Assembly (NCBI GenBank): GCA_017828975.1
Contig: JAGAJN010000005.1
Location: 120,177-184,176 of the forward strand
Reading direction: 5' to 3'
DNA from: Oscillospiraceae bacterium
GTDB lineage: Bacteria > Bacillota > Clostridia > Oscillospirales > Ruminococcaceae
Length of the DNA stretch: 64,000 nucleotides
Below, piece by piece: positions 26,817 to 35,560 of the stretch. Both the position numbers and the translations under genes were made by a program. Each line of letters starts with the position of its first letter. Within the stretch, counting starts at the first letter, position 1. The notes under the pieces are model-generated. The model was not told where the DNA came from. It searched no databases and worked only from the letters and a program-made list of their open reading frames with translations.

Positions 26817-28589
26817 ATGTCGGAAAAGAAAACTCAGGGTATTCAGAAAGCCACCCTTAAAAAGGTTTTCGGATATATCAAAAATTACCGTATACTGATG
26901 CTGCTGTCGATTATAATGGCAGCAGCTACGGTAATTTGCAGCCTTTATGTCCCCATTTTGATAGGACGGGCAATCGACCTTATCATTGACAAGGGAAATG
27001 TTGATTTTGAGGGGCTATCCGTCCTTCTTCCGCAAATCGCTGTTGTTGCCCTCGCAGTCGCTATTATCCAATGGCTGATGAACACCGTCAACAACCGCAT
27101 TACCTATCATATTGTACGTGATATTCGTGACGAAGCCTTCCGAAAAATCGAAATTCTCCCCCTCAGCTATGTTGATTCGCATCCCGCAGGCGGTATCGTA
27201 AACCGTGTTATCGCAGATGCAGATCAGTTCGCAGACGGTCTGCTTATGGGGTTTACACAACTTTTCACGGGTGTTGTGACCATTCTCGGAACGCTGCTTT
27301 TTATGCTGACTATCAACTGGAAAATTGCGCTGGTGGTAGTCGTGCTCACTCCACTTTCTCTGTTTATTGCGAAATTCATTGCGGGACGCACCTATAAAAT
27401 GTTCCGTTTACAGTCGGAAACAAGGGGCGAACAGACTGCATTCATTGATGAAATGATCGGAAATCAGAAGGTAGTTCAGGCGTTTTCACACGAGGCTGAG
27501 GCTCTCGAAAAATTCGACGAGATAAACGACCGCCTTGCTGACTGCTCCCTGCAAGCCACCTTTTATTCATCTATCACAAACCCCGCTACACGTTTCGTGA
27601 ACAGCATGGTTTATGCGGGAGTTGCCGCTGCGGGAGCTGTTGCCTGCATTGCCACCGCAGGAACGGTCAATCCCTTTACAGTAGGACAGCTTTCCTGTTT
27701 CCTCTCATATGCCAATCAGTACACAAAGCCGTTCAATGAGATCTCGGGCGTTGTTACCGAATTGCAGAACGCTCTTGCCTGTGCTTCAAGACTGTTTGAG
27801 CTTATCGAAGAACAGCCGCAGATACCCGATGCAGAAAACGCTGCTGTTCTCGAAAATGTCAAAGGCTCCGTTTCTCTCGAAAACGTGGATTTCTCCTACA
27901 CTCTAGAGCGGGAGCTTATCAAAGATCTCAGCCTGAACGTTAAGCCCGGTCAAAGAATTGCTATTGTCGGTCCCACAGGCTGCGGAAAGACCACCATTAT
28001 TAATCTGCTTATGAGATTTTACGATGTAAACAGCGGTGCTGTCAAGGTCGAGGGTGAGGACATACGGAATGTCACCCGAAACAGCCTTCGCAGCAGCTAT
28101 GGAATGGTTTTGCAGGAAACATGGCTGAAATCGGGTACTGTCAGGGACAATATCACCATGGGCAAGCCCGATGCCACCGATGAGGAGGTTATCGCCGCTG
28201 CAAAGGCGTCCCACGCACACAGCTTTATCAAGCGCCTGCCCGACGGATATAACACCGTTATCGGTGAGGACGGCGGAAGTCTTTCACAGGGACAGAAGCA
28301 GCTGCTCTGTATTGCTAGGGTAATGCTCTGTCTGCCGCCTATGCTTATCCTGGACGAAGCCACATCATCTATCGACACAAGAACCGAGCTGAAGATTCAG
28401 GAAGCATTTGCCAGAATGATGAAGGGCAGGACAAGCTTTATCGTTGCCCACAGGCTTTCGACCATCCGTGAAGCCGACGTTATCCTTGTTATGAAGGACG
28501 GTCACATCATCGAACAGGGACGCCACGAGGAGCTGCTTGAGCTGGACGGCTTCTATGCAAAGCTGTACAACAGTCAGTTTGCTGTCTGA
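26817..28589 (+). CDS. Heterodimeric ABC exporter, subunit with intact ATPase site
   Basis: A 590-residue partner of the preceding gene: six-helix domain (~20-320), Walker A GPTGCGKTT, Walker B MLILDEATSS with the catalytic Glu, and H-loop IVAHRLST. Its signature is SLSQGQKQL, so the composite site formed by this signature and the partner's Walker motifs is further degraded. The ATG directly follows the stop of the first subunit. Exporters of this kind move drugs, lipids or peptides. Confidence 0.92.
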   Translation: MSEKKTQGIQKATLKKVFGYIKNYRILMLLSIIMAAATVICSLYVPILIGRAIDLIIDKGNVDFEGLSVLLPQIAVVALAVAIIQWLMNTVNNRITYHIVRDIRDEAFRKIEILPLSYVDSHPAGGIVNRVIADADQFADGLLMGFTQLFTGVVTILGTLLFMLTINWKIALVVVVLTPLSLFIAKFIAGRTYKMFRLQSETRGEQTAFIDEMIGNQKVVQAFSHEAEALEKFDEINDRLADCSLQATFYSSITNPATRFVNSMVYAGVAAAGAVACIATAGTVNPFTVGQLSCFLSYANQYTKPFNEISGVVTELQNALACASRLFELIEEQPQIPDAENAAVLENVKGSVSLENVDFSYTLERELIKDLSLNVKPGQRIAIVGPTGCGKTTIINLLMRFYDVNSGAVKVEGEDIRNVTRNSLRSSYGMVLQETWLKSGTVRDNITMGKPDATDEEVIAAAKASHAHSFIKRLPDGYNTVIGEDGGSLSQGQKQLLCIARVMLCLPPMLILDEATSSIDTRTELKIQEAFARMMKGRTSFIVAHRLSTIREADVILVMKDGHIIEQGRHEELLELDGFYAKLYNSQFAV

Positions 28590-28603
28590 ACCGAAAAAAA
28601 ACA

Positions 28604-28632
28604 TTGCTTTTTGCGGACAAGTATGGTATAAT
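28604..28632 (+). promoter_or_regulatory. Promoter of the CE2-like esterase gene
   Basis: TTGCTT, 17-bp spacer, TATAAT with extended TG (TGGTATAAT). It is nearly the same design as the ruvC promoter. Confidence 0.7.
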
Positions 28633-28681
28633 TGTTTTATTATGATTTGCTGGTTTTTGTAATCGGTTTTGGAGGAATTAT

Positions 28682-29893
28682 ATGAAGAAAACATTCAAGC
28701 AGATATGCCGCACTGCCGCACTCTTCTGCGTTCTGCCGCTTCTCTGCGGCTGCGGCTCAGACTCCCCCGCCCCTGCGGAGGAAACGGAAACATCAACATC
28801 AATTGTAACGGAGGTAAACGGAATGAGAAAGATCATCGCAGATTCATCAAACGTAAAGCAGCTGGGACGCACCCATCTTATGGACGAAACACTTTGGCTT
28901 GCTTTTTCGGGCACAGGTGCAGATTTTGACTATACAGGCAAAAAGCTTGACATCACCTTAAAGGGTGACGGCTCCTCTCTCCTGCCCAAGGACGGCGAAA
29001 ACTGCGCAAGAGTTGCCATCTACGTTGACGGAGAACGTGTTGTAGATGATCTGATAGATAAGCCCGAGGAGGTCTACACCGTATTTGAAAGCGACGAGAC
29101 AAAGACTGTCAATGTTAAGATAGTTAAGCTTTCCGAAACTGCCATGTCCACCTTCGGAATCAAGCCTATTGAGATACAGCCCGATGAAAACATTGTCCCC
29201 GCTGCCGAGAAATCCCACAAAATTGAGTTTGTCGGCGACTCCATCACCTGCGGCTACGGCGTTGATGACGAAGTTGCGGAGCACCACTTCCACACCTCCA
29301 CCGAGGACGTTACCAAGGCATACGCCTACAAGACCGCACAGGCTCTGGACGCTGATTACAGCATGGTTTCCATCAGCGGCTACGGTGTTATCTCGGGCTG
29401 GACTGCAAACCCAAATAACAAGGTTCCCAATCAGACCATTCCTCAGTATTACACCAAGCTGGGATTTTCATATAATAAGTTTGCAAATACCACTCCTCCC
29501 TCTGCACTTGACTGGGATTTCAGCAAATTTGTCCCCGAGGTCATCGTTGTAAATCTCGGAACAAATGACGACAGCTATTGCCAGGGAAATGCCGAAAAAC
29601 AGAAGGAATATTCCGAAGCCTATGCGGAATTTCTCAAGGTCATCAGAGAAAAGAACCCCAATGCCGAAATTTTCTGCACTCTTGGAATTATGGGACAGCG
29701 TCTTTTCCCCGGCGTTGAGGACGCTGTAAAGATTTACACCGAAGCGACCGGCGATACTAAGGTACATACCTTTATGTTTGACGCTCAGGACGGTTCCCTC
29801 GGCTATGCCGCAGACTGGCACCCCTCCGCCGCAACTCACGACAAGGCTTCCGAGGCTCTTGCTGCCGAAATAAAATCTGTAATGGGCTGGTAA
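28682..29893 (+). CDS. Lipoprotein SGNH esterase, CE2-like acetyl esterase
   Basis: A 403-residue lipoprotein with lipobox LLCGC (Cys 24). A jelly-roll-like region (~50-175) is followed by an SGNH hydrolase domain. The nucleophile S187 sits in VGDSITCGYG, and D378/H380 form the DWHP motif; LGTND carries the conserved Asn block. The jelly-roll plus SGNH layout matches carbohydrate esterase family 2, which removes acetyl groups from xylan or mannan at the cell surface. The ATG follows GGAGG. The CE4 gene starts 6 bp after the stop, suggesting joint expression. Confidence 0.83.
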   Translation: MKKTFKQICRTAALFCVLPLLCGCGSDSPAPAEETETSTSIVTEVNGMRKIIADSSNVKQLGRTHLMDETLWLAFSGTGADFDYTGKKLDITLKGDGSSLLPKDGENCARVAIYVDGERVVDDLIDKPEEVYTVFESDETKTVNVKIVKLSETAMSTFGIKPIEIQPDENIVPAAEKSHKIEFVGDSITCGYGVDDEVAEHHFHTSTEDVTKAYAYKTAQALDADYSMVSISGYGVISGWTANPNNKVPNQTIPQYYTKLGFSYNKFANTTPPSALDWDFSKFVPEVIVVNLGTNDDSYCQGNAEKQKEYSEAYAEFLKVIREKNPNAEIFCTLGIMGQRLFPGVEDAVKIYTEATGDTKVHTFMFDAQDGSLGYAADWHPSAATHDKASEALAAEIKSVMGW

Positions 29894-29899
29894 TCTGAA

Positions 29900-30688
29900 A
29901 TGAAAAGGAGCATACTTGCACTGATTATGACAATATCAATGACAATATCGGCAGGCTGCGGAAATTCCGAGCTGCCCGACGAAACAACTCAGACAACGGA
30001 AACAACGACTGCCGCAGAAACAACAGTCACCGAATCCGCCGTCAAAAAGCTTGACTATGAGGTCGACCCAAGCAAGCCCGTAATCGCACTGACCTTTGAC
30101 GACGGTCCCAACACGTCCACTACAAAAATGGTGCTGGACAAGCTGGAGAAATACGGCGTTCGTGCTTCCTTCTTCCTTATTGGAAATAACATCAACGACG
30201 AAAGTGCGAAAATTGTCAAGCGTGCTTACGATATGGGCTGCGAGATAAACAATCACTCAAAGACCCACGGCTATATGAACAGCATGACCGCAGAGGAGAT
30301 AAAGTCGGAGGTGGATTTTGTTTCCGATAAGGTCATGGAAATAACGGGAGAACCGACAAAATTCTTCCGTCCGCCCTATATTGCCGTAAATGAAACTATG
30401 TATGAAAACATAGATATGCCGTTTATCGCAGGCTTCGGCTGCAACGACTGGGACGCAAAGGTCACCGCCGATGAACGTGCAAAGAAAACGCTGGAACAGG
30501 CAGCGGACGGCGCAATTATCCTGCTGCATGACGCTCAGGGCAATTTGCAGACTGTCACAGCGCTGGACAAGATCATTCCCCCGCTTCTGGAGGAGGGCTA
30601 TCAGTTTGTCACCGTTTCCGAGCTTTTTGAGATAAAAGGCAAAGAAATAAACGGAAGCGACACAAATCTTTACTCTATTGTTGAATAA
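29900..30688 (+). CDS. Lipoprotein polysaccharide deacetylase (CE4)
   Basis: A 262-residue lipoprotein: lipobox ISAGC (Cys 20), a Thr/Glu-rich linker, then a NodB domain. Motif 1 is TFDDGPN (catalytic base and metal Asp), motif 2 is NNHSKTHG with the two metal His, motif 3 is FFRPPY, and motif 5 is ILLHDA. The substrate could be GlcNAc of peptidoglycan or acetylated xylan. The neighbouring CE2-like esterase favours plant hemicellulose; this is inference. A strong terminator follows. Confidence 0.9.
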   Translation: MKRSILALIMTISMTISAGCGNSELPDETTQTTETTTAAETTVTESAVKKLDYEVDPSKPVIALTFDDGPNTSTTKMVLDKLEKYGVRASFFLIGNNINDESAKIVKRAYDMGCEINNHSKTHGYMNSMTAEEIKSEVDFVSDKVMEITGEPTKFFRPPYIAVNETMYENIDMPFIAGFGCNDWDAKVTADERAKKTLEQAADGAIILLHDAQGNLQTVTALDKIIPPLLEEGYQFVTVSELFEIKGKEINGSDTNLYSIVE

Positions 30689-30692
30689 TCCG

Positions 30693-30730
30693 ACCTCCGC
30701 AGACCGTAAAAAATATCTGCGGAGGTTTTT
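30693..30730 (+). terminator. Terminator of the CE2-CE4 operon
   Basis: Perfect 11-bp stem (ACCTCCGCAGA / TCTGCGGAGGT), 12-base A-rich loop, then TTTTT. Confidence 0.9.
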
Positions 30731-30747
30731 CAAATAAGGAAGATACC

Positions 30748-33330
30748 ATGAAACGAATTACCATTGGAATGACCGCCCACGTTGATGCGGGAAAAACCAC
30801 ACTTTCCGAAGCTATCCTCTATCAAAGCGGAGAAATACGCTCTCTGGGTCGGGTCGATAAGGGAAACACCTTTCTTGACACCTTTGAAATTGAGAAAAAA
30901 CGAGGGATAACCATCTTCTCAAAGCAGGCGGTGGCGCATTTCGGAAGCGGCGAATATACCCTTCTGGACACTCCGGGACACGTCGATTTTTCCGCCGAAA
31001 CGGAACGTGCGCTCAGCGTCCTTGACTGCGCCGTGCTGGTCATAAGCGGAACGGACGGCGTTCAGAACCATACGGAAACCCTCTGGCGGCTGCTTTCGAG
31101 ATACCATATCCCCGTGTTCATTTTCGTAAATAAGATGGACATTTCCCACCTTGAACGGCAAAGTCTTTTAAACGAGCTGAAAACCCGTCTGAACGGCAGC
31201 TGCATTGATATGGACCCCCGCCGTGAACCCGATGAAATGTTTGACGAGCTTGCTCTTTGCGGCGAGGATATGATGGACAGTTTTCTTGAAAACGGTACTG
31301 TCCCGGACAGTATGATACAAACAGCCGTTGCGGAAAGACGGCTGTTCCCCTGCTATTTCGGCGCTGCCTTGAAGCAGCAGGGCGTTGCCGAGCTTATGGA
31401 GGGCATTGACAGGTATTTTCCCGAACCGAAACGGTCTGCTGAATTCGGTGCAAAGGTCTTTAAGATAACCGAGGACGAGCAGGGAAACAGGCTCACTCAT
31501 CTCAAAATAACAGGCGGCAGCCTTAAGGTCAGGACTGCCCTTGAAAGCGGCGAAAAGGTCAATCAGCTGCGTATATATTCGGGTACGAAATTCACCACAG
31601 TCCCCGAAGTCTTTGCGGGAACGATATGCGCTGCGACGGGACTTTCCGAAACTAATGCGGGCGACGGTCTGGGATTTGAAAAGAACTCCGCCCGACCTGC
31701 TCTGGAGCCTGTTTTGTCCTACAAGGTGATTCTTCCTCCAGAAGTCAGCGTAAATACCGCACTTATTCAACTCCGAAAGCTGGAGGACGAGGATCCGCAG
31801 CTGCAAATTTCCCTGAATGAAAAGCTTAACGAAATTCACCTGCGGCTTATGGGCGAGATTCAGCTGGAGGTGCTGAAAAATGTCATTGCTGAACGCTTCG
31901 GATATAACGTAGAGTTCGGACGGGGCAGCATTGCGTACAAGGAAACAATTTCGGGAATTGCCGAGGGTGTGGGACATTACGAACCCCTGCGGCATTATGC
32001 GGAGGTGCATCTTATCCTGTCCGAGGGTGAACCGAACAGCAGTCTGCGCTTTGAAACCAACTGCCGTGAAGAAATTCTCGACAAAAACTGGCAGCGGCTT
32101 ATTCTCACCCATCTTGAAGAAAAAACGCACCTCGGCGTTCTGACAGGCTCGCCCATAACCGATATGAAAATCACTCTTGCTTCGGGACGGGCACATCTGA
32201 AACACACGGAGGGCGGTGATTTCCGTCAGGCGACCTATCGGGCTGTCCGTCAGGGACTCAGAAGTGCGCAAAGTGTCCTGCTTGAACCGTGGTATGATTT
32301 CACTTTGGAAATACCTAAAGAGTGTGCGGGACGTGCGCTGAACGATCTTCAGAATATGTCCGCAGAGTTCACATCTCCCGAGATCATTGAGGAAAACGCC
32401 GTTATAAAGGGGTCTGCACCCGTTTCGGAGATAATGGATTATCAGTCGGAGGTAACTGGCTATTCACGGGGAAAAGGACGTATCTCCTGCGAATATAAGG
32501 GATACTTCCCCTGCCACAACAGCGATAAAGTCATCTCGGAAATTGCCTATGACTGCGACGGCGACCTCGATAATTCCGCCGACAGTATCTTCTGTTCCCA
32601 CGGCGCAGGATTTAACGTAAAATGGAACGAAGTCCCGCAGTATATGCACCTTGAAAGTGCGCTAAAGCCGAAAAAAGAAGAAGAAACCGTCCGTGAGCGC
32701 CATCCCGCATACAGCGGAAAGCCTGCGGACGACAAGGAGCTTATGGAGATATTCGAGCGAACCTACGGCAAAATAGACCGAAATCCCCGCTATGCAATGA
32801 AAACGGAAAAAACCGTTCAGCCAAAGCCGCCGAAAGCATCTCCTATGCCAACAGGTCCCGAGTACCTCCTTGTGGACGGCTACAACATAATTTTTGCATG
32901 GGACGAGCTGAAAAAAATCGCCGCAGACAACCTTGACCTTGCCCGAAGTATGCTCATAAACGCCCTTGCGAATTACCGAGGATATAAGCAAAACAACGTA
33001 ATTCTGGTCTTTGACGCATACAAGCTAAAGGGAAACACGGGCAGCGTTGAGGACGCATCGGGAATAAGCGTCGTGTACACAAAAGAGGCTGAAACCGCCG
33101 ATATGTATATCGAAAAAACCACCCATCAGCTGGCGAAAAACTGCCGTGTCCGAGTTGCAACCTCGGACGGCGCAGAACAGATGATAATCCTCGGCAGCGG
33201 CGCATTCCGAATGTCCGCAGCTGAATTATACGAGGAGATAAAGACTGCCGAAAAGGCTATCCGAAATATGGTGGACAAGCTGCCAACAGGCGGGCGGCAG
33301 TTCCATAAAATTGAGCGAAAGGAAGATTAA
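30748..33330 (+). CDS. EF-G/TetM-like ribosomal GTPase fused to YacP/Rae1-like NYN nuclease domain
   Basis: An 860-residue protein. Residues 1 to about 640 form a TetM-class translational GTPase: AHVDAGKTT (10-18), RGIT (52-55), DTPGH (74-78), NKMD (128-131), then EF-G domains II-V ending with a CSHGAGFNVKW segment. After a ~60-residue charged linker, residues ~704-850 match YacP/Rae1. They carry LLVDGYNIIFAW, VFDAYK, ETADMYIEKT and VATSDGAEQ, so all acidic residues expected at the active site are present. TetM relatives enter the ribosomal A site and Rae1 cuts mRNA there. The fusion suggests GTP-driven delivery of the nuclease; this is inference. It should not be annotated as simple tetracycline resistance. 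It has its own GGAAG ribosome binding site after a terminator. Confidence 0.88.
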   Translation: MKRITIGMTAHVDAGKTTLSEAILYQSGEIRSLGRVDKGNTFLDTFEIEKKRGITIFSKQAVAHFGSGEYTLLDTPGHVDFSAETERALSVLDCAVLVISGTDGVQNHTETLWRLLSRYHIPVFIFVNKMDISHLERQSLLNELKTRLNGSCIDMDPRREPDEMFDELALCGEDMMDSFLENGTVPDSMIQTAVAERRLFPCYFGAALKQQGVAELMEGIDRYFPEPKRSAEFGAKVFKITEDEQGNRLTHLKITGGSLKVRTALESGEKVNQLRIYSGTKFTTVPEVFAGTICAATGLSETNAGDGLGFEKNSARPALEPVLSYKVILPPEVSVNTALIQLRKLEDEDPQLQISLNEKLNEIHLRLMGEIQLEVLKNVIAERFGYNVEFGRGSIAYKETISGIAEGVGHYEPLRHYAEVHLILSEGEPNSSLRFETNCREEILDKNWQRLILTHLEEKTHLGVLTGSPITDMKITLASGRAHLKHTEGGDFRQATYRAVRQGLRSAQSVLLEPWYDFTLEIPKECAGRALNDLQNMSAEFTSPEIIEENAVIKGSAPVSEIMDYQSEVTGYSRGKGRISCEYKGYFPCHNSDKVISEIAYDCDGDLDNSADSIFCSHGAGFNVKWNEVPQYMHLESALKPKKEEETVRERHPAYSGKPADDKELMEIFERTYGKIDRNPRYAMKTEKTVQPKPPKASPMPTGPEYLLVDGYNIIFAWDELKKIAADNLDLARSMLINALANYRGYKQNNVILVFDAYKLKGNTGSVEDASGISVVYTKEAETADMYIEKTTHQLAKNCRVRVATSDGAEQMIILGSGAFRMSAAELYEEIKTAEKAIRNMVDKLPTGGRQFHKIERKED

Positions 33331-33331
33331 A

Positions 33332-33793
33332 ATGCTTGAACCAAACACAAAAGCACCCGATTTCACTTTGAACGACAAGGACGGAAACACCGTTTCCCTG
33401 TCCGATTTTACGGGCAAAAAGGTCGTTCTCTACTTCTATCCCAAGGACAACACTCCCGGCTGCACCCGTCAGGCGTGCGCATTTGCGGCAGCTTATGAGG
33501 ATTTCAAAAAGCTGGACGTGACCGTTATCGGCATAAGCAAGGACAGTGCCGAATCCCACCGAAAATTTGCGGAAAAGCACGGCCTACCCTTTATCCTGCT
33601 GTCCGACCCCGATTTGCAGGCAATTCAGGCTTATGACGTTTGGCAGGAAAAGAAGCTTTACGGCAAGGTGTCCATGGGAGTTGTCCGCACAACATACATC
33701 ATCGGCGAAAACGGACTTATCGAAAAGACAATGCCAAAGGTCAAGCCCGACACCAATGCCGCCGAGATACTTGCCTATCTGAAAGGCGAATAA
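33332..33793 (+). CDS. bcp: Thioredoxin-dependent peroxiredoxin, BCP/PrxQ type
   Basis: A 153-residue atypical 2-Cys peroxiredoxin that reduces peroxides in the cytosol. The peroxidatic cysteine is C44 in TPGCT and the resolving cysteine C49 is five residues on, as in PrxQ. The ATG at 33332 follows GAAAGGAAG and overlaps nothing; seven earlier codons in frame lie inside the preceding gene. It is followed by trmO after one base. Confidence 0.93.
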   Translation: MLEPNTKAPDFTLNDKDGNTVSLSDFTGKKVVLYFYPKDNTPGCTRQACAFAAAYEDFKKLDVTVIGISKDSAESHRKFAEKHGLPFILLSDPDLQAIQAYDVWQEKKLYGKVSMGVVRTTYIIGENGLIEKTMPKVKPDTNAAEILAYLKGE

Positions 33794-33794
33794 T

Positions 33795-34469
33795 ATGCCC
33801 GAGATGAAGATAATCGCCCATATAGAAAGCGATTTCACCGAAAAATTCGGAATTCCCCGTCAGAGCGGACTTGTTGAGGACCTTGTTTCAAGGATAGTTT
33901 TTGAAAAGGAATACCGTGTTCACGAAGCGTTTCGGGGATTGGAGGATTTTTCGCATATCTGGATAATATGGCAGTTTTCCGAAGCGGTCATGGAAGATTG
34001 GTCACCTACTGTACGTCCCCCAAGGCTTGGCGGGAACAAGCGAATGGGCGTGTTTGCCACACGTTCACCGTTTCGCCCGAATTCCATCGGATTGTCCTCC
34101 GTAAAACTGCTGAAAATCGACTTTGACTGTCCCGAAGCGCCTGTTTTGTATGTTTCGGGGGCGGATATGCTCAACGGAACTCCCATTTTCGACATCAAAC
34201 CATATCTCCCCTACACCGACTCTCACCCCGAAGCAAGCGGCGGGTTCGCATTGCAGCAGAAGGAAGGCGTTCTTGAGGTAGATTTCCCGCCCAAACTGCT
34301 GGAAAAAGTCCGTCCCGAGCTGAGGAACGGGCTTATCGAGGTGTTGGCACAAGACCCTCGTCCGCAGTATCAGAATTCACCTGAAAGAGTCTATACCTTT
34401 GATTTTGCAGAATATTCGGTAAGCTTTACCGTTCGGGATAACACTTTGTATGTTTCCGAAATAAAATAA
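33795..34469 (+). CDS. trmO: tRNA (N6-threonylcarbamoyl-A37) methyltransferase TrmO/YaeB family
   Basis: A 224-residue protein of the UPF0066/TsaA family, which methylates t6A37 of tRNA-Thr using SAM. The N-terminal beta-barrel has the conserved HIESDF start, a GxPRQSG segment, a WxxWQFSE region and the RPPRLGG..GVFATRSPFRPN block; the latter is the family hallmark. A shorter C-terminal domain with DPRPQYQ follows. It starts one base after bcp and is followed by a terminator. Confidence 0.9.
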   Translation: MPEMKIIAHIESDFTEKFGIPRQSGLVEDLVSRIVFEKEYRVHEAFRGLEDFSHIWIIWQFSEAVMEDWSPTVRPPRLGGNKRMGVFATRSPFRPNSIGLSSVKLLKIDFDCPEAPVLYVSGADMLNGTPIFDIKPYLPYTDSHPEASGGFALQQKEGVLEVDFPPKLLEKVRPELRNGLIEVLAQDPRPQYQNSPERVYTFDFAEYSVSFTVRDNTLYVSEIK

Positions 34470-34472
34470 ATA

Positions 34473-34504
34473 TCGGCGGCAATTAAAAACTGCCGCCGAT
34501 TTTC
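34473..34504. terminator. Terminator between trmO and the DUF4097 gene
   Basis: TCGGCGGCA / TGCCGCCGA stem with a 9-base loop and TTTTCTTA on the plus strand; T-rich DNA also follows on the minus strand. Confidence 0.8.
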
Positions 34505-35560
34505 TTATCCGTTGATATCAACGTCTGACATATTCGCCGAAATGGTGATAGGTATCGCACCATTCGGATTTTCCCTGACAAAATCTGACAGATCCTCTCC
34601 GTTGACCGTTATATCGGACATTTTGGAACCGCTTTCCTTGATGCTGTACTCACCCGGAGAACGGTTGAGATTTAACTCAACATCTCCCATACTTACGTTG
34701 ATGTCCGCTCCCGATTCGATCGCTCCGCTGTATGAAATATCTCCCGCCTTGCAGCCGATATTCAGCTTATCTGCATTTACATTGCTCATCTCGCAGTTTC
34801 CGCCTGTGGAACTTACCGTCAGATTAACCGAAAGAAGATCGTTTATGATCATATCTCCCGCTGCGATCTCAGAGGTAAAGCCTTCGGCAGTACAGCCGTC
34901 AAGATGCGCATCACCCGCATTGACTGTAACCGACGCATTGTCCGCTTTCAGATTGTAGACCGAAAGCTCACCTGCATTTAAATTCAGCTTGACGGTTCCG
35001 CAGCTGAGGTCGGACACAGAAGCCGTTCCCAGATTAACGGTAACATCAAAATTATCAACTATCATCTGCGGAACGGTTATATAAAGCATTCCGCCGTCAT
35101 TATCGAAAAAGCTTTCATCGGAATTTATGCCGTATTCAATACTCATAATTCCATCAGTCATGCTTCTGTTATATTGCAGAACATCTGAAGTATTTTCAAC
35201 GCTGAACGAATCTCCCGATACTATCTCTACCTCTCCCGCATTGCATGTGATATTTACGGCAGTGATGCCGCTCATATCAATTATCTCCGCATTGCCCGAG
35301 GGAGCGTATTCCTCTGCAACATAAGTGGTTTCCATTGTCGTAGCCGTATCGGCGGAATAACGTGATGAACTCGCACCCGCAATTCCGATAGCCATAATTG
35401 CAGCCCCCGCAACCACCAAACTTCCCGCCACAATAAGCGGGTTTTTCTTTTTTCCTGCGGGACGATCGGGCAAAGCTTTCTCCTCCTGAACGGCAGCATA
35501 CTGAAAATCGCCTACCTGCATTTCGGCATACTGTTGCTGTTCCTTTTCCTCATATTTCAT
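34505..35560 (-). CDS. DUF4097-type membrane protein with extracellular beta-helix
   Basis: A 351-residue protein with a ~40-residue cytosolic start, one membrane helix (~41-62) and an outer domain of short beta-strand repeats rich in Asn, Asp and Ser (DUF4097, adhesin-like right-handed beta-helix). It overlaps the DUF1700 gene by ATGA. PadR-DUF1700-DUF4097 operons are common in Firmicutes and thought to respond to envelope stress; the exact role is unknown. Confidence 0.8.
   Translation of the reverse strand: MKYEEKEQQQYAEMQVGDFQYAAVQEEKALPDRPAGKKKNPLIVAGSLVVAGAAIMAIGIAGASSSRYSADTATTMETTYVAEEYAPSGNAEIIDMSGITAVNITCNAGEVEIVSGDSFSVENTSDVLQYNRSMTDGIMSIEYGINSDESFFDNDGGMLYITVPQMIVDNFDVTVNLGTASVSDLSCGTVKLNLNAGELSVYNLKADNASVTVNAGDAHLDGCTAEGFTSEIAAGDMIINDLLSVNLTVSSTGGNCEMSNVNADKLNIGCKAGDISYSGAIESGADINVSMGDVELNLNRSPGEYSIKESGSKMSDITVNGEDLSDFVRENPNGAIPITISANMSDVDING

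Noticed and set aside
31168-32271. 367-codon open frame on the minus strand
   Set aside because: Antisense shadow of the EF-G/TetM-like gene; no ribosome binding site and no recognisable domain.
30748-33330. Acquired tetracycline-resistance gene
   Set aside because: Although TetM-like, the protein carries a C-terminal nuclease domain and lies in a chromosomal context with no mobile-element signs.
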